Below are positions 27,805 to 35,806 of a stretch of DNA of 64,000 nt, piece after piece. Where the stretch lies: NCBI RefSeq assembly GCF_018228765.1, contig NZ_CP073695.1, positions 682,001 to 746,000 of the forward strand, given 5' to 3'. The position numbers and the translations under genes are program-made. The notes beneath the pieces were generated by a model, which saw only the letters and a program-made list of their open reading frames with translations, did not search any database and was not told the DNA's origin. Every line of letters begins with the position of its first letter. The first letter of the stretch is position 1. This stretch comes from Halorubrum ruber (lineage in GTDB: Archaea > Halobacteriota > Halobacteria > Halobacteriales > Haloferacaceae).

Positions 27805-28317
27805 TTACCGGTCGGCGCCGTCGGACTCCGTCGCGCGGATCCGGCGGAGCTGGTGGGTCACGCCCGCGAGCGCGACGAGCAGGACCGCGAGGTTGAACAC
27901 GGCGAGCGCGACGGACTGGTAGGCCGGGTCGAACCACGTGCGGATCGCGTTGCCGGACTGGCTGTAGAAGCCCCAGCCGGCCACGACCGCGAGCAGCGAC
28001 AGCGCGGCCAGCCCGACTCGGTCGAGCAGGCCGCGGAGGTCGTCGGTCGAGAGGCGGTCGAGCCCGCCGGCGTCGACCGGCTCCGTCCATCCGTTCGCGT
28101 CGGTGCGGTCGGCGTCCGCCTCCGTGCGGTCGGGAGCGGTCGCCGTGCGTTCGGGGTCCGTGCGGTCGGTCGCGTCGGTGTCGTCTGTCATTGGCTGTGG
28201 TGGGTCGGGGGTGTGATCGCCGTCGTCGGTCGCGGGGTCGTCTGTCGCGGGGTCCGTCGCCGGTTCGTCGGCGTCCGGATCGTCGGTCGGGCCGTCGCGG
28301 GGCCGGTCGTTCGTCAT
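27805..28317 (-). CDS. membrane protein with long acidic N-terminal tail
   Basis: 170 residues. Residues 1-85 are low-complexity Asp/Thr/Pro (DDPATDDGDHTPDPPQP region, repeated DPATDD), then two hydrophobic segments (RVGLAALSLLAVVAGWGFYS and SVALAVFNLAVLLVALAGVTHQL) and a short charged end. It overlaps the last four bases of the upstream surface-protein gene (ATGA-type coupling), so the two are probably translated together. Function unknown; possibly a partner of the DUF7490-like protein. Confidence 0.7.
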   Translation of the reverse strand: MTNDRPRDGPTDDPDADEPATDPATDDPATDDGDHTPDPPQPMTDDTDATDRTDPERTATAPDRTEADADRTDANGWTEPVDAGGLDRLSTDDLRGLLDRVGLAALSLLAVVAGWGFYSQSGNAIRTWFDPAYQSVALAVFNLAVLLVALAGVTHQLRRIRATESDGADR

Positions 28318-29333
28318 CGTCGCCTCCGCGCGGTCAGCGCCGCGACGACGAGCGCGACGAGCGCGACGAGCGGGCCGAATCCGGGCGTCGAGTCGTCGGT
28401 GGCACCGTCCGTCGGAGCGCGGTCGGCGCCGTCCCCGCCGATGTCGTCGCCCGCGTCGCCGCCGCGCTGGAAGTCCTCGACGGAGAACTCCACGTCGCGG
28501 ACGGTCTCGTTGGCGGTGATCGTCTCCCGCGGGTTCAGGTTCGCGACGCCTTGCGTCTCGTCGACGAGCACGTCGTCGTCGAACAGCGCGGCGTCGACGT
28601 AGTAGTTGTAGCCGGCCGGCACCTCGACGGTCGTCGTCACGGTGTCGGTACGGCCGGGGCGGACGGCCCCGACCGTCTCCGTCGCGTCCGCGGCGATCAC
28701 GTTCGACTCCGCCTGCCGGAGGTAGAGGCGGAGGTCGACGTCCTCGCTGGCCTCGTCGCCGCGGTTCGTCACCGAGACCGACGCCGACAGGGTCGCGGTC
28801 TCGTTGTCGGCCTCGACGACGCTCACGGCGACGGTCGGCCAGACGGACCCGTCGGTGAAGCCGACCTGCGTGTCCGCGTAGTCCGGCGTGAGCGCCGCGA
28901 CGCCGGCGACGCGCGTGGTCTGTTGCTCGCGGCGCTGGCCGTCCGCGAAGACGACCGTCTCGATGCGGTAGCCGCCCTCGCGCTCGACGGTCACGGTGCC
29001 GTTGACGGTGCGTTCGCCGTCGAAGTCGACGTCGCCGACGTCGACGGTGGTCTCGTCGACGAGGAGGCCGGACTCGGCGCCGATAGCGCGGTGGCGGACC
29101 GTGACGTTCTCGACCGGCGAGCCGCGGTGGCGGAGGTCGGTGCCGAGCCGGAGCTCGGCGGTCTCGCCGCGCACGTCGCCGGGCGCGACGGTCGCGCCGG
29201 CGACGCGGATGTCCCCGGGCGGTTCGTCCGTCGCTCGCGGGTCGCTGATGGCGCCGGGCGCGGCGACGGCGCCGACCGCGCTCGCGACGAGGAGGGCGGC
29301 GGCGGCCGCCAGGAGGGCTGTGCGGGTGTCCAT
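28314..29333 (-). CDS. PGF-CTERM surface protein (DUF7490-like)
   Basis: 339-residue exported protein. Signal peptide MDTRTALLAAAAALLVASAVGAVAAP, two beta-rich repeats of similar organisation (about residues 35-160 and 165-285; paired phrases VTVRHRAIGAESGLLVDE / YYVDAALFDDDVLVDETQ), then an Asp/Gly/Thr linker and the C-terminal tripartite sorting signal PGFGPLVALVALVVAALTARRRR. That PGF motif, hydrophobic helix and basic tail mark a substrate of archaeosortase A, which cleaves and lipid-anchors proteins to the cell surface. First gene of a two-gene unit with 27805-28317. Confidence 0.85.
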   Translation of the reverse strand: MDTRTALLAAAAALLVASAVGAVAAPGAISDPRATDEPPGDIRVAGATVAPGDVRGETAELRLGTDLRHRGSPVENVTVRHRAIGAESGLLVDETTVDVGDVDFDGERTVNGTVTVEREGGYRIETVVFADGQRREQQTTRVAGVAALTPDYADTQVGFTDGSVWPTVAVSVVEADNETATLSASVSVTNRGDEASEDVDLRLYLRQAESNVIAADATETVGAVRPGRTDTVTTTVEVPAGYNYYVDAALFDDDVLVDETQGVANLNPRETITANETVRDVEFSVEDFQRGGDAGDDIGGDGADRAPTDGATDDSTPGFGPLVALVALVVAALTARRRR

Positions 29334-29402
29334 GTGCGACCCCTCACGACCGCGATATAAGTGCTTTGTCCGGGATCCGCTCCGAGGCGTCCGGAACCGG
29401 CC

Positions 29403-29933
29403 TCAGAGGACGCGATACCGCCCGTTCGACTCGGTGACCTCGCCGCGGCGCGCGAGGCGGGTCAGGATCTCGCGGGCCGCGTCGGCGGGAACCCCCTCCG
29501 CTGCGGCCCGCTCCACGACCGCCGCCTCGGTGGGGTCGTCGACGGCCTCGATCGCGTCGCGGACGACCTCGGTGCGGCTCCGGGAGCTGCCCCCGCCGCC
29601 CTCCGCTCGGTCGCCGGCCGCGTCGACCGCGTCGGCGTCGAGCCCGGACGCTTCGAGGTACTCGCGGTCGTCGATGCCGGCGTCCTCGACGGCGGCTTCG
29701 AGGTCGGCCACGTGGTCGACCTCGGCGAACGCCGCGCTGTCGCCGCGCTTCTTCGCGAGCAGGGCGGACCGCGCCTGCCGGGCGGCCGCGCGGTCCTCGG
29801 ACTCGAAGAAGCGCTTGAGCTTCGCGGTGCGGTGGGTCTTGCCGCACCGCGAGCACTTCGCCGTCTCGCTCGTCTCCGGGTCCGTGACCAGCCACATGTT
29901 GGCGCACTCGTTGCAGCCGACGACCGCGTACAT
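29403..29933 (-). CDS. zinc-ribbon protein with C-terminal helical domain (DUF5817-like)
   Basis: 176 residues beginning MYAVVGCNECANMWLVTDPETSETAKCSRCGKTH: two CxxC pairs form a zinc ribbon. A basic segment (LKRFFESEDRAAARQARSALLAKKRGD) and an acidic middle follow; residues 110-176 (RTEVVRDAIEAVDDPTEAAVVERA to ILTRLARRGEVTESNGRYRVL) look like a winged-helix fold. Nucleic-acid binding is likely by architecture. ATG at 29933 is preferred to a longer frame because the ribbon begins there. Element copy B lies upstream in the same orientation. Confidence 0.72.
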   Translation of the reverse strand: MYAVVGCNECANMWLVTDPETSETAKCSRCGKTHRTAKLKRFFESEDRAAARQARSALLAKKRGDSAAFAEVDHVADLEAAVEDAGIDDREYLEASGLDADAVDAAGDRAEGGGGSSRSRTEVVRDAIEAVDDPTEAAVVERAAAEGVPADAAREILTRLARRGEVTESNGRYRVL

Positions 29934-30013
29934 ACGAGTGGATTCGCCGGCCCCGAATTTGAACCCTCGGCTGTACGTTGTACTCGCTGTGACGGTGGCC
30001 ACTATTGAAGCCC

Positions 30014-30085
30014 CAGCCGCTCGGCCGTACGACGATACTGCTTATAAGTAGCGAAGCGACACGAACGCCATCGAAGCCCCAGCCG
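30014..30085 (-). repeat. 3' repeat units of copy B (66-bp spacing)
   Basis: Minus-strand CGGCTGGGGC starts at 30085 and again at 30019, 66 bp apart instead of 57, with CTTATAA between. This is the most degenerate array of the five, consistent with an older copy. Confidence 0.75.
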
Positions 30086-30327
30086 CGAGGCGGTCAGACG
30101 CTCGCTGTGCGCTTCAGTCGCTCACTGCGTTCGCTCCTTCCAGTGCTTGCGTCGCCTCTGACCGCCTCGCGACTGCCCCTTCGAGTCCCGCCCGCCCGCA
30201 CAGCCCCGCACCTCTCACCTCCCCAGCCTCGGCGGACGGCCCGGCGCAGGCGGAGCCGCGCCGGGCCGCCGCCTCCCTCGCGGGCACCTCGCGGCCGCCG
30301 AGGGCGGCCGCTCGGCGGCGCGCCGCC
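30072..30327 (-). ncRNA. structured dispersed element, copy B (most diverged)
   Basis: Same order of segments as copy A on the minus strand, between two co-directional genes. Base changes are compensatory: CGAAG/CUUCG replaces CAAAG/CUUUG; GGCGG/CCGCC replaces GUCGG/CCGAC; the 13-bp arms (30086-30098 and 30157-30169) are perfectly complementary but unrelated to those of other copies. One closing pair is G-U (CAGUCG/CGGCUG). The 5' hairpin closing stem is weakened. CTATTTATACG (30335-30345) precedes it and lies seven bases from the suhB stop. Confidence 0.55.
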
Positions 30328-30351
30328 AATACTTCGTATAAATAGCCGCGC

Positions 30352-31203
30352 TCAATCGGGGTCCTCGATCGCTCGGGCGGCTGCCAGCACCTCGTCGTGG
30401 AGGGCGCCGTTGGAGGCGACCACGCCCTTCGAGTCGTGGCGCCAGCGGTCTCCCTCTAGGTCCGTCACGCGGCCGCCCGCCTGCCGGATCACGAACACAC
30501 CCGCAACCGTATCCCAGGGGTTCGCGCGGAGGTTCGTGATCGTTCCCTCCAGCCCGCCGGCCGCGACGGTCGGCAGCACCACCTGCGCGGCGCCGAGCCG
30601 GCGCATGTCGCCGAAGCGCGTCACGATCGCCTCGCACGCGCGGGTGTACTCGTCGCGGGCGTCGTACGCCCACCAGATCGTCGGGTCGACGGCGGCCTTG
30701 CGGGGCTCGTCCACGTCGCTCACCGCGATCGGCTCGCCGTTGCGGTACGCGCCCGTGGCGTCGGCGGTGTAGGTGTCGCCGAGCGCGGGCGCGACGATCG
30801 CCGCCGCCACCGGTTCGCCGTCGACGACGGCCGCGACCGCGGTCGCCCACACGCGCACGTCGCGGACGTAGTTGTTCGTCCCGTCGATGGGGTCGATCAC
30901 CCACGCGGCGCCCTCCTCGGGCACGGTCTTGCGCTCGTCCTCCTCCTCGCCCACGACCGCGTCGTCCGGGAACGACTCGCGGATCGCCTCGATGACGGTG
31001 CGCTGGGCGGCGCGGTCGGCCTCGGTCACCACGTCGTCCTCGCCTTTCGTCTCCACCGCGATGTCGCTCCGGAAGCTTTCGTGTGCGACGGCCGCGCCCG
31101 CCTCCGCGGCGCGTCTCGCGACCGCGGCGCGCTCGGCGACGTCGTCCGCGCGGTCCGCGACGGGGGGCACGGCCTCGTCGCCGCGCTCGTCTGCGTCGGT
31201 CAT
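30352..31203 (-). CDS. suhB: inositol-1-monophosphatase / fructose-1,6-bisphosphatase family enzyme
   Basis: Metal-dependent phosphomonoesterase; in archaea such enzymes act on inositol-1-phosphate, fructose-1,6-bisphosphate or both. The 283-residue protein shows VTEADRAAQRTVIEAI, VGEEED, the metal-binding signature WVIDPIDGTNNYVRDVRVWATAV and the C-terminal NPWDTVAGVFVIRQAGGRVTDLEG. The ATG at 31203 sits after a TATAAA box on the minus strand (about 31227). Substrate cannot be assigned from sequence alone. Confidence 0.88.
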   Translation of the reverse strand: MTDADERGDEAVPPVADRADDVAERAAVARRAAEAGAAVAHESFRSDIAVETKGEDDVVTEADRAAQRTVIEAIRESFPDDAVVGEEEDERKTVPEEGAAWVIDPIDGTNNYVRDVRVWATAVAAVVDGEPVAAAIVAPALGDTYTADATGAYRNGEPIAVSDVDEPRKAAVDPTIWWAYDARDEYTRACEAIVTRFGDMRRLGAAQVVLPTVAAGGLEGTITNLRANPWDTVAGVFVIRQAGGRVTDLEGDRWRHDSKGVVASNGALHDEVLAAARAIEDPD

Positions 31204-31320
31204 GGCGCCAGTCGCCGCTCCGGCGGCGTATAAACGTCGGTTCGACGCGGGGGACACCGCGGAATTAACTCATTTCCGAATCCGAGTACCTTTAAGTGGA
31301 TCGGCCCCGGTGGTTCGCGT

Positions 31321-31578
31321 ATGGAACCAGAGGAAGCGGTCCGTCAGCTGGAGTACACCATCGACGCCTCGCTCGACGAGATCGGTCAGCGCGCCGCCGC
31401 CGGCTACCGGCCCACCTTCGAGCGCGTGGCCGAGCGCGCGGACGGGAGCGCGGTGTACGACCTCGCGGGCGAGCTCTCCCGGGAGGTCGTCGCCGGCTCC
31501 TGCCCCTCGCCGGCGGAGGCGAACGCGGTCGCCGAGCGCGTACTCGACGACTGGGCGTACACCGACGGCGGGGAGTAA
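31321..31578 (+). CDS. small conserved haloarchaeal protein
   Basis: 85 residues, soluble, predicted mostly helical (EEAVRQLEYTIDASLDEIGQRAAAGY and SPAEANAVAERVLDDWAYTD), with one Cys. A CCTTTAAGTGG box near 31289 sits about 30 bp before the ATG, which supports transcription. Family not recognised. Confidence 0.65.
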   Translation: MEPEEAVRQLEYTIDASLDEIGQRAAAGYRPTFERVAERADGSAVYDLAGELSREVVAGSCPSPAEANAVAERVLDDWAYTDGGE

Positions 31579-31741
31579 GATTAGACGTAACAAAACTATA
31601 GTATCAAATCCCGTTATAAGGAGTCCGGATAATTAAAGGGAGGTCTGAATACATTCAAGAAGGACTTGACTGGTTTCTGGGTCTACTCAACGTCCTTCTG
31701 GCAGTTAATAACCATACTATTGGAAATCATTTGCGATAGTA

Positions 31742-31800
31742 CGTGCTATCCGTGTGTCATGCCTCTGCTGCGATGTCAACAGGAGCAGACGGATAGCACG
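31742..31800. promoter_or_regulatory. 12-bp perfect inverted repeat upstream of a Tat protein gene
   Basis: CGTGCTATCCGT at 31742-31753 is matched by ACGGATAGCACG at 31789-31800, with a 35-base interval that itself has a CTGCT/AGCAG pair. The second arm ends 17 bp before the ATG at 31818. It might be an operator pair, an RNA hairpin in a leader, or an insertion scar. The rest of 31579-31741 is AT-rich with no gene. Confidence 0.5.
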
Positions 31801-31817
31801 AAACAATACGCAAATCC

Positions 31818-32846
31818 ATGAGTAACCGACGGAAATTTATGAAGCTGGTCGGAGGTATTGGAGCAGCAACCGTAGCAGGTGGTGCGGGAGTGATGTCGAT
31901 GACTGGAGGGGCGGCTGCGTCTACGGTCAGTATCAGTGCTACTGGGCCCAGTACAGTCTCAAATGATCGTGGTGATGTCAGTAAAGTTACTGTTGATCCC
32001 GCGTTTAATGTCAACTGGTCCGGTCTGGACGATGCAGTCGGGAAGGTCTTCTGGCTTTTGGAAGCAAAGGTCGCTGGTGGTGACTGGCAGCCGATCTACC
32101 GTGCGACGCCGTGGCTAAGTGCAGAAGACATCGGAACTAGCGGCACCTTCAGCCGACCAAACAGTAACAACGGGGGTCTGGGGCCGCTCGTCATCGCTGA
32201 CGAACAAGGCCGTCCCGACTATGATGGATGGAATTGGGGCTCTTACGGGGACGCCGACCTGAGTTCCTTCCTTTCAGGGACGAGCCTTGGGTCCGCGGAG
32301 AACTACGTGAACGAGTCTGAACCCGTCGGTAGCGGCCCGACGCCGCAGAATAACTTCCCGGATCAAAACGCCGGTTACTACGGTGCAGCAAGCGATACGG
32401 CTCCATTTGACAACAACAACGATGACGCCGGAAATGGATCGTCTGAGACAACGACCGTTCAGCTCCGATACACCATTGAACTTCAGCGTCCAAACCTGAG
32501 TCAGCTCAAATATCGCGTTGATTATGACCAGATTGAGGACGTGGCAGATGAAGAAGAGTTCAGCAATCTCGCAGATAGTGAACAGAAATCTATTGCTGTA
32601 GAACAGATTGACGGGCTAGAAGAGTCTGATATTGACGAAGGTAACTCACGGCTTGTCATGGAGGGAGAAGATGGTTACCAGAGCTTCGACTCGTACAGTG
32701 ATGGTGCAGGGATTCCGTATAACGTTCTTCGAAACAACACGGATCATGTCGGTATCATCGTGGAAACCGCGCAGTTCGGAGTGAGTGCGCAAAATCTCGG
32801 CTCTGACTCCGGCGTTACTGGCGACTCTAATACCGCGGCCGAGTAA
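31818..32846 (+). CDS. Tat-exported protein of unknown function, AT-rich gene
   Basis: 342 residues. The N-terminus SNRRKFMKLVGGIGAATVAGGAGVMSMTGGAAAS is a twin-arginine signal with an Ala-x-Ala cleavage region. The mature part starts with a strand-rich segment (STVSISATGPSTVSNDRGDVSKVTVDPAFNVNWSGLDD), has an Asn/Ser/Gly-rich centre (DNNNDDAGNGSSETTT) and an acidic helical stretch (IEDVADEEEFSNLADSEQ). Codon use is much more AT-rich than in the neighbours. It resembles haloarchaeal SipW-type/DUF1102-type surface proteins in general organisation but I cannot place it in a family. A terminator-like hairpin follows. Confidence 0.72.
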   Translation: MSNRRKFMKLVGGIGAATVAGGAGVMSMTGGAAASTVSISATGPSTVSNDRGDVSKVTVDPAFNVNWSGLDDAVGKVFWLLEAKVAGGDWQPIYRATPWLSAEDIGTSGTFSRPNSNNGGLGPLVIADEQGRPDYDGWNWGSYGDADLSSFLSGTSLGSAENYVNESEPVGSGPTPQNNFPDQNAGYYGAASDTAPFDNNNDDAGNGSSETTTVQLRYTIELQRPNLSQLKYRVDYDQIEDVADEEEFSNLADSEQKSIAVEQIDGLEESDIDEGNSRLVMEGEDGYQSFDSYSDGAGIPYNVLRNNTDHVGIIVETAQFGVSAQNLGSDSGVTGDSNTAAE

Positions 32847-32858
32847 TTATTGGCTGAC

Positions 32859-32879
32859 GCCGCGGAGCCGGTCCGCGGC
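32859..32879 (+). terminator. hairpin after the Tat protein gene
   Basis: GCCGCGGA (32859-32866), loop GCCGG, TCCGCGGC (32872-32879), beginning 13 bp after the stop and followed by a T-rich stretch (TTATTTTG). Hairpin formation is certain by pairing; a termination role is inferred. Confidence 0.5.
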
Positions 32880-33407
32880 AGCTATACTTATTTTGTGAAA
32901 TTTTGATATTTTGAGGGATTACATTCAACTGTAGGTGGTGAACTCAGCAACTACACTGAACAATCCCCTGCTGACTGATAATATTCAAGAAATCAATATG
33001 CAACTCTCATCGACCGATTGTTTCAGGCGAGGATATCTATGAAGAAGAGGGTTTCAACAGAGCCACCCTATCCAATGTCGTTATGACACGCTCGAAGTAT
33101 CGTATGCGCACCCGAAACCAGTCACGACGCGACCTCGAAGCGCCACAGGTACCGGTTGATCCCACCTCGACCGGGACCTAAACCCAAAATCACGTCGAAT
33201 CACGGAAAAGAACTCGAATCGCCGGTTTTACCCCGGAATTCACCGTTTCAAGCACCGCTTGACCCGGTCGTAGGGACCGGAAGAACCGGCGAGAATCAGA
33301 TCCTCTCAGATCAAGTATCGGATCGATTTATGTGGCCCAGCGCACAGTATCGTGTAAAACGCCGAACAGGAGATCTACTCACGATCTCGGTCGGCGCACG
33401 CCACACG
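32880..33407. other. non-coding accessory spacer
   Basis: About 530 bp, AT-rich to 33130 and mixed afterwards. No frame has plausible coding character. A TCGATTTATGTGG box at about 33324 is too far from the ATG at 33408 for a leaderless start, so either the DUF7344 gene has a long leader or starts upstream at the ATG at 33330. No repeat or tRNA was seen. Confidence 0.5.
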
Positions 33408-33986
33408 ATGCTCTCGACGACGCCGCTGGGAACGACGGGCGACGTATCGCTGCCGGAGGAAACGATCTTCGAACTGCTGGCGAACCGCCGCCGCCGGTTC
33501 ACCATTCACGCGCTGAAACACGCGGGCGAGCCGATGGAGGTCGCGGACCTCTCGACGCGCATCACCGCGTGGGAGCGCGGGGTCGACCCCGAGACGATCG
33601 ACTACGACGACCGCCGGAACGTCCACACGGTCCTCACGCGCACCCACCTGCCGAAGCTCGACGAGCACGACGTGGTGGAGTACGACGACGAGGCGAAGGT
33701 GGTCGAGCCGACCCCGACGCTCGACGACCTCGACGTGTACATCGAGGTGCTGCGCGGACGCGAGATCCCGTGGAGCCTCTACTACCTCGGGCTCGCGGTG
33801 CTGGCGGCGCTCGTCCAAGTCGCCGTCGCGGTCGAGGTACCCCTGTTCGCTGCACTCGACGCGACCGCCGCGGCCGTCTTCGTCGTCACCGCGTTCGCGG
33901 TCTCCGCCGCGCTCCACTATTACTACGGCGAGCGTGCTCGGCTGGGGAATCTTGAGAAGCCGCCCGAGCTGCGCGAGAGGGAGTAA
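33408..33986 (+). CDS. DUF7344 HTH/membrane protein, paralogue 1
   Basis: 192 residues. An N-terminal winged-helix-like domain (ETIFELLANRRRRFTIHALKHAGEPMEVADLSTRITAWERG and the wing NVHTVLTRTHLPKLDEHDVVEYDDEAKVV, residues 18-95) is followed by a conserved linker VEPTPTLDDLDVYIEVL and two hydrophobic segments (LYYLGLAVLAALVQVAVAV and AAAVFVVTAFAVSAALHYYYG). This is the DUF7344 pattern: a putative membrane-tethered DNA-binding regulator. It is closely similar to the protein at 35185. The ATG at 33408 is used; in-frame upstream Met codons cannot be excluded. Confidence 0.8.
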   Translation: MLSTTPLGTTGDVSLPEETIFELLANRRRRFTIHALKHAGEPMEVADLSTRITAWERGVDPETIDYDDRRNVHTVLTRTHLPKLDEHDVVEYDDEAKVVEPTPTLDDLDVYIEVLRGREIPWSLYYLGLAVLAALVQVAVAVEVPLFAALDATAAAVFVVTAFAVSAALHYYYGERARLGNLEKPPELRERE

Positions 33987-34137
33987 TTTTGGTAGCTGAA
34001 CGGTCGTGGTCGGCTTGATTGTGTCCAAAGTACTACTATTTAGTCAGTCCCTCAGGGCTTGTCCATCGAACGATGAAAATACGTCTTGATTATGCTGACA
34101 GTGAAAACAAAAGATAGACTGAGCGTATCAGCTCTCG

Positions 34138-34719
34138 TTAGTTGCTGCCGTACGGTCCATCCGCGTCGGTAACAGCGAACGTGATTTCTCCTCCTGGCAC
34201 GCTATTCTCATCGCGTGCGTCAATCGCAACCCCAACCAGTGTTTCACCGCCTGAAGAGAGGCCACCTCCACTCGCGTTCGTACTGTCGTAACCTCCGAAG
34301 TCGTCCCAACTCGGGTAGAAACTATCTTCAGGGTAGTTACCGCTGTATTCTTCGTAGACTTCCTTGGGGACAAAATGCCAGTCGTCTGGGTTAGCCAGTC
34401 CGGACTTATCGATGGTGATGTCAAGTTCGTTGGGGCCATTATTGACCATTTTGAACACCCCATCAAATGTCGACACTGAATCGGCATTAATACCGCTCCC
34501 ACCGTCGCCGTTGCCAGCGAAATTCAGTTGCATCTGTTTCCCGTTCGTCTCTGCGTACGGTGACGTGTCAATCAAGCCTAGGTACGCGCTTCCGTCCCCT
34601 GCCACGTTGACGTTGACACTACGGGTTGCTTCCACGCTTGCGAACGCACCTGTTCCCATTGCGGCTGCCCCGCCGGCAGCGAGCGATCCCATTCCGATCA
34701 CGAATTTGCGTCGGTCCAT
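34138..34719 (-). CDS. Tat-exported SipW/DUF1102-like surface protein
   Basis: 193 residues. N-terminus MDRRKFVIGMGSLAAGGAAAMGTGAFASVEATRSVNV has a twin-arginine motif and the GTGAF(A/S)S pattern seen in haloarchaeal DUF1102/SipW-class proteins. The mature domain is predicted beta-rich (YLGLIDTSPYAETNGKQMQLNFAGNG, FDGVFKMVNNGPNELDITIDKSG) and ends GGEITFAVTDADGPYGSN. The gene is more AT-rich than the chromosome average. It is bracketed by the two DUF7344 genes on the opposite strand, suggesting that these regulate or accompany it. Confidence 0.75.
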   Translation of the reverse strand: MDRRKFVIGMGSLAAGGAAAMGTGAFASVEATRSVNVNVAGDGSAYLGLIDTSPYAETNGKQMQLNFAGNGDGGSGINADSVSTFDGVFKMVNNGPNELDITIDKSGLANPDDWHFVPKEVYEEYSGNYPEDSFYPSWDDFGGYDSTNASGGGLSSGGETLVGVAIDARDENSVPGGEITFAVTDADGPYGSN

Positions 34720-35184
34720 ATCGTATCTCACCTGTGTTCACGCACCCCCGCGACCCGCCGTCCGGGCCGGGAGTGCTTGGAAAATACATACGACGGGTGG
34801 TACTTCGTTATGAGATTCCCGTTGGCCCACCGGGGGATCCCGTCGGATCCTCGGCTTCTGATCGTCGCCCCACACGCTCGCCTCGTTGCCGCCGACGAGA
34901 CGGTCCTGAACTCCTCGACAGCACGTACTCAACTCGAATCGACCGATTGCGCCGACCATCGGGGCCCGCCTGAAACCCGACCACAAATGGTCGTTTCGAC
35001 GGTATACAGACCCAACCGCGGGTTAGGACCTTCCTGCGCGGACAACGAGACGTGTTATCTCTTCTCATCCGGTTGAGAGTAACAGATTAACTATCCAACT
35101 GGTTTATGTGAATAGCTCGAACAGTATCGCCCGAAACCGGACGTTCCGAACCGAGACGAACGCCGACGAGGAGGAAACAATCGC
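34720..35184. other. spacer with promoters of two divergent genes
   Basis: About 465 bp without a convincing gene. AACAGATTAACTATCC (near 35082) and GGTTTATGTG (35101-35110) are AT-rich boxes upstream of the 35185 gene; TTTTCCAAGC-type sequence around 34770-34790 may hold the promoter of the minus-strand gene. No repeat seen. Confidence 0.45.
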
Positions 35185-35775
35185 ATGGGCTCCACCACCG
35201 CACCGACGGCCGAACCGCGCTCGGAGGTCGACGACCTGTCCGAAGACGACGTCTTCGAGATGCTCTCTAACCGCCGCCGGCGGTTCGTCATCCACGCGCT
35301 CAAGCGCGCGGAGGGGCCGGTCGACGTGTCCGAGCTCTCCACGCACGTCACCGCGTGGGAGCGTGGCGTCGACCCGGACGCGGTCAAGTACGAGGACCGC
35401 CGGAACGTGTACAGCACGCTCCAGCGCATCCACCTGCCGAAGCTGGAGGAGAAGAACGTGGTCCGCGTCGACGAGGAGGCGAACCTCGTCGAGCCGACCC
35501 CGACGCTCGACGACCTTGACGTGTACATCGAGGTGTTACGCGGACGCGAGATACCCTGGAGCCTCTACTACTTCGGGCTCGCCGTCCTCGCGGGGCTCGT
35601 CCTCGTCGCTGTCGCGGTCGGCGTGCCGGGCTTCGCCGCGCTCGACGGGAGCACCGTCGCTGTGTTCGTCGTCACCGCCTTCACCGTCTCCGCGCTGCTC
35701 CACTACCACTACGGGGAGCGCGCTCGGCTGGGGAACCTCGAAGAGCCGCCCGAACTGCGCGGGCGGGGAAAATAA
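35185..35775 (+). CDS. DUF7344 HTH/membrane protein, paralogue 2
   Basis: 196 residues; same architecture as the protein at 33408: winged-helix domain with VFEMLSNRRRRFVIHALKRAEGPVDVSELSTHVTAWERGVD, wing NVYSTLQRIHLPKLEEKNVVRVDEEANLV, an almost identical linker (VEPTPTLDDLDVYIEVLRG) and two membrane segments, ending GERARLGNLEEPPELRGRGK. The two copies are highly similar, so a local duplication, with the exported-protein gene caught between, is likely. The ATG at 35185 follows AT-rich boxes at about 35082-35110, somewhat further upstream than usual. Confidence 0.82.
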   Translation: MGSTTAPTAEPRSEVDDLSEDDVFEMLSNRRRRFVIHALKRAEGPVDVSELSTHVTAWERGVDPDAVKYEDRRNVYSTLQRIHLPKLEEKNVVRVDEEANLVEPTPTLDDLDVYIEVLRGREIPWSLYYFGLAVLAGLVLVAVAVGVPGFAALDGSTVAVFVVTAFTVSALLHYHYGERARLGNLEEPPELRGRGK

Positions 35776-35806
35776 CTCGGGACGCGGTCTCCTCCGTTCG
35801 ACGCGG

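Noticed and set aside
29940-29975. GGGTTCAAATTCGG on the minus strand as a tRNA T-arm
   Set aside because: Only four pairs with an oversized loop; the sequence is the promoter region of the zinc-ribbon gene.
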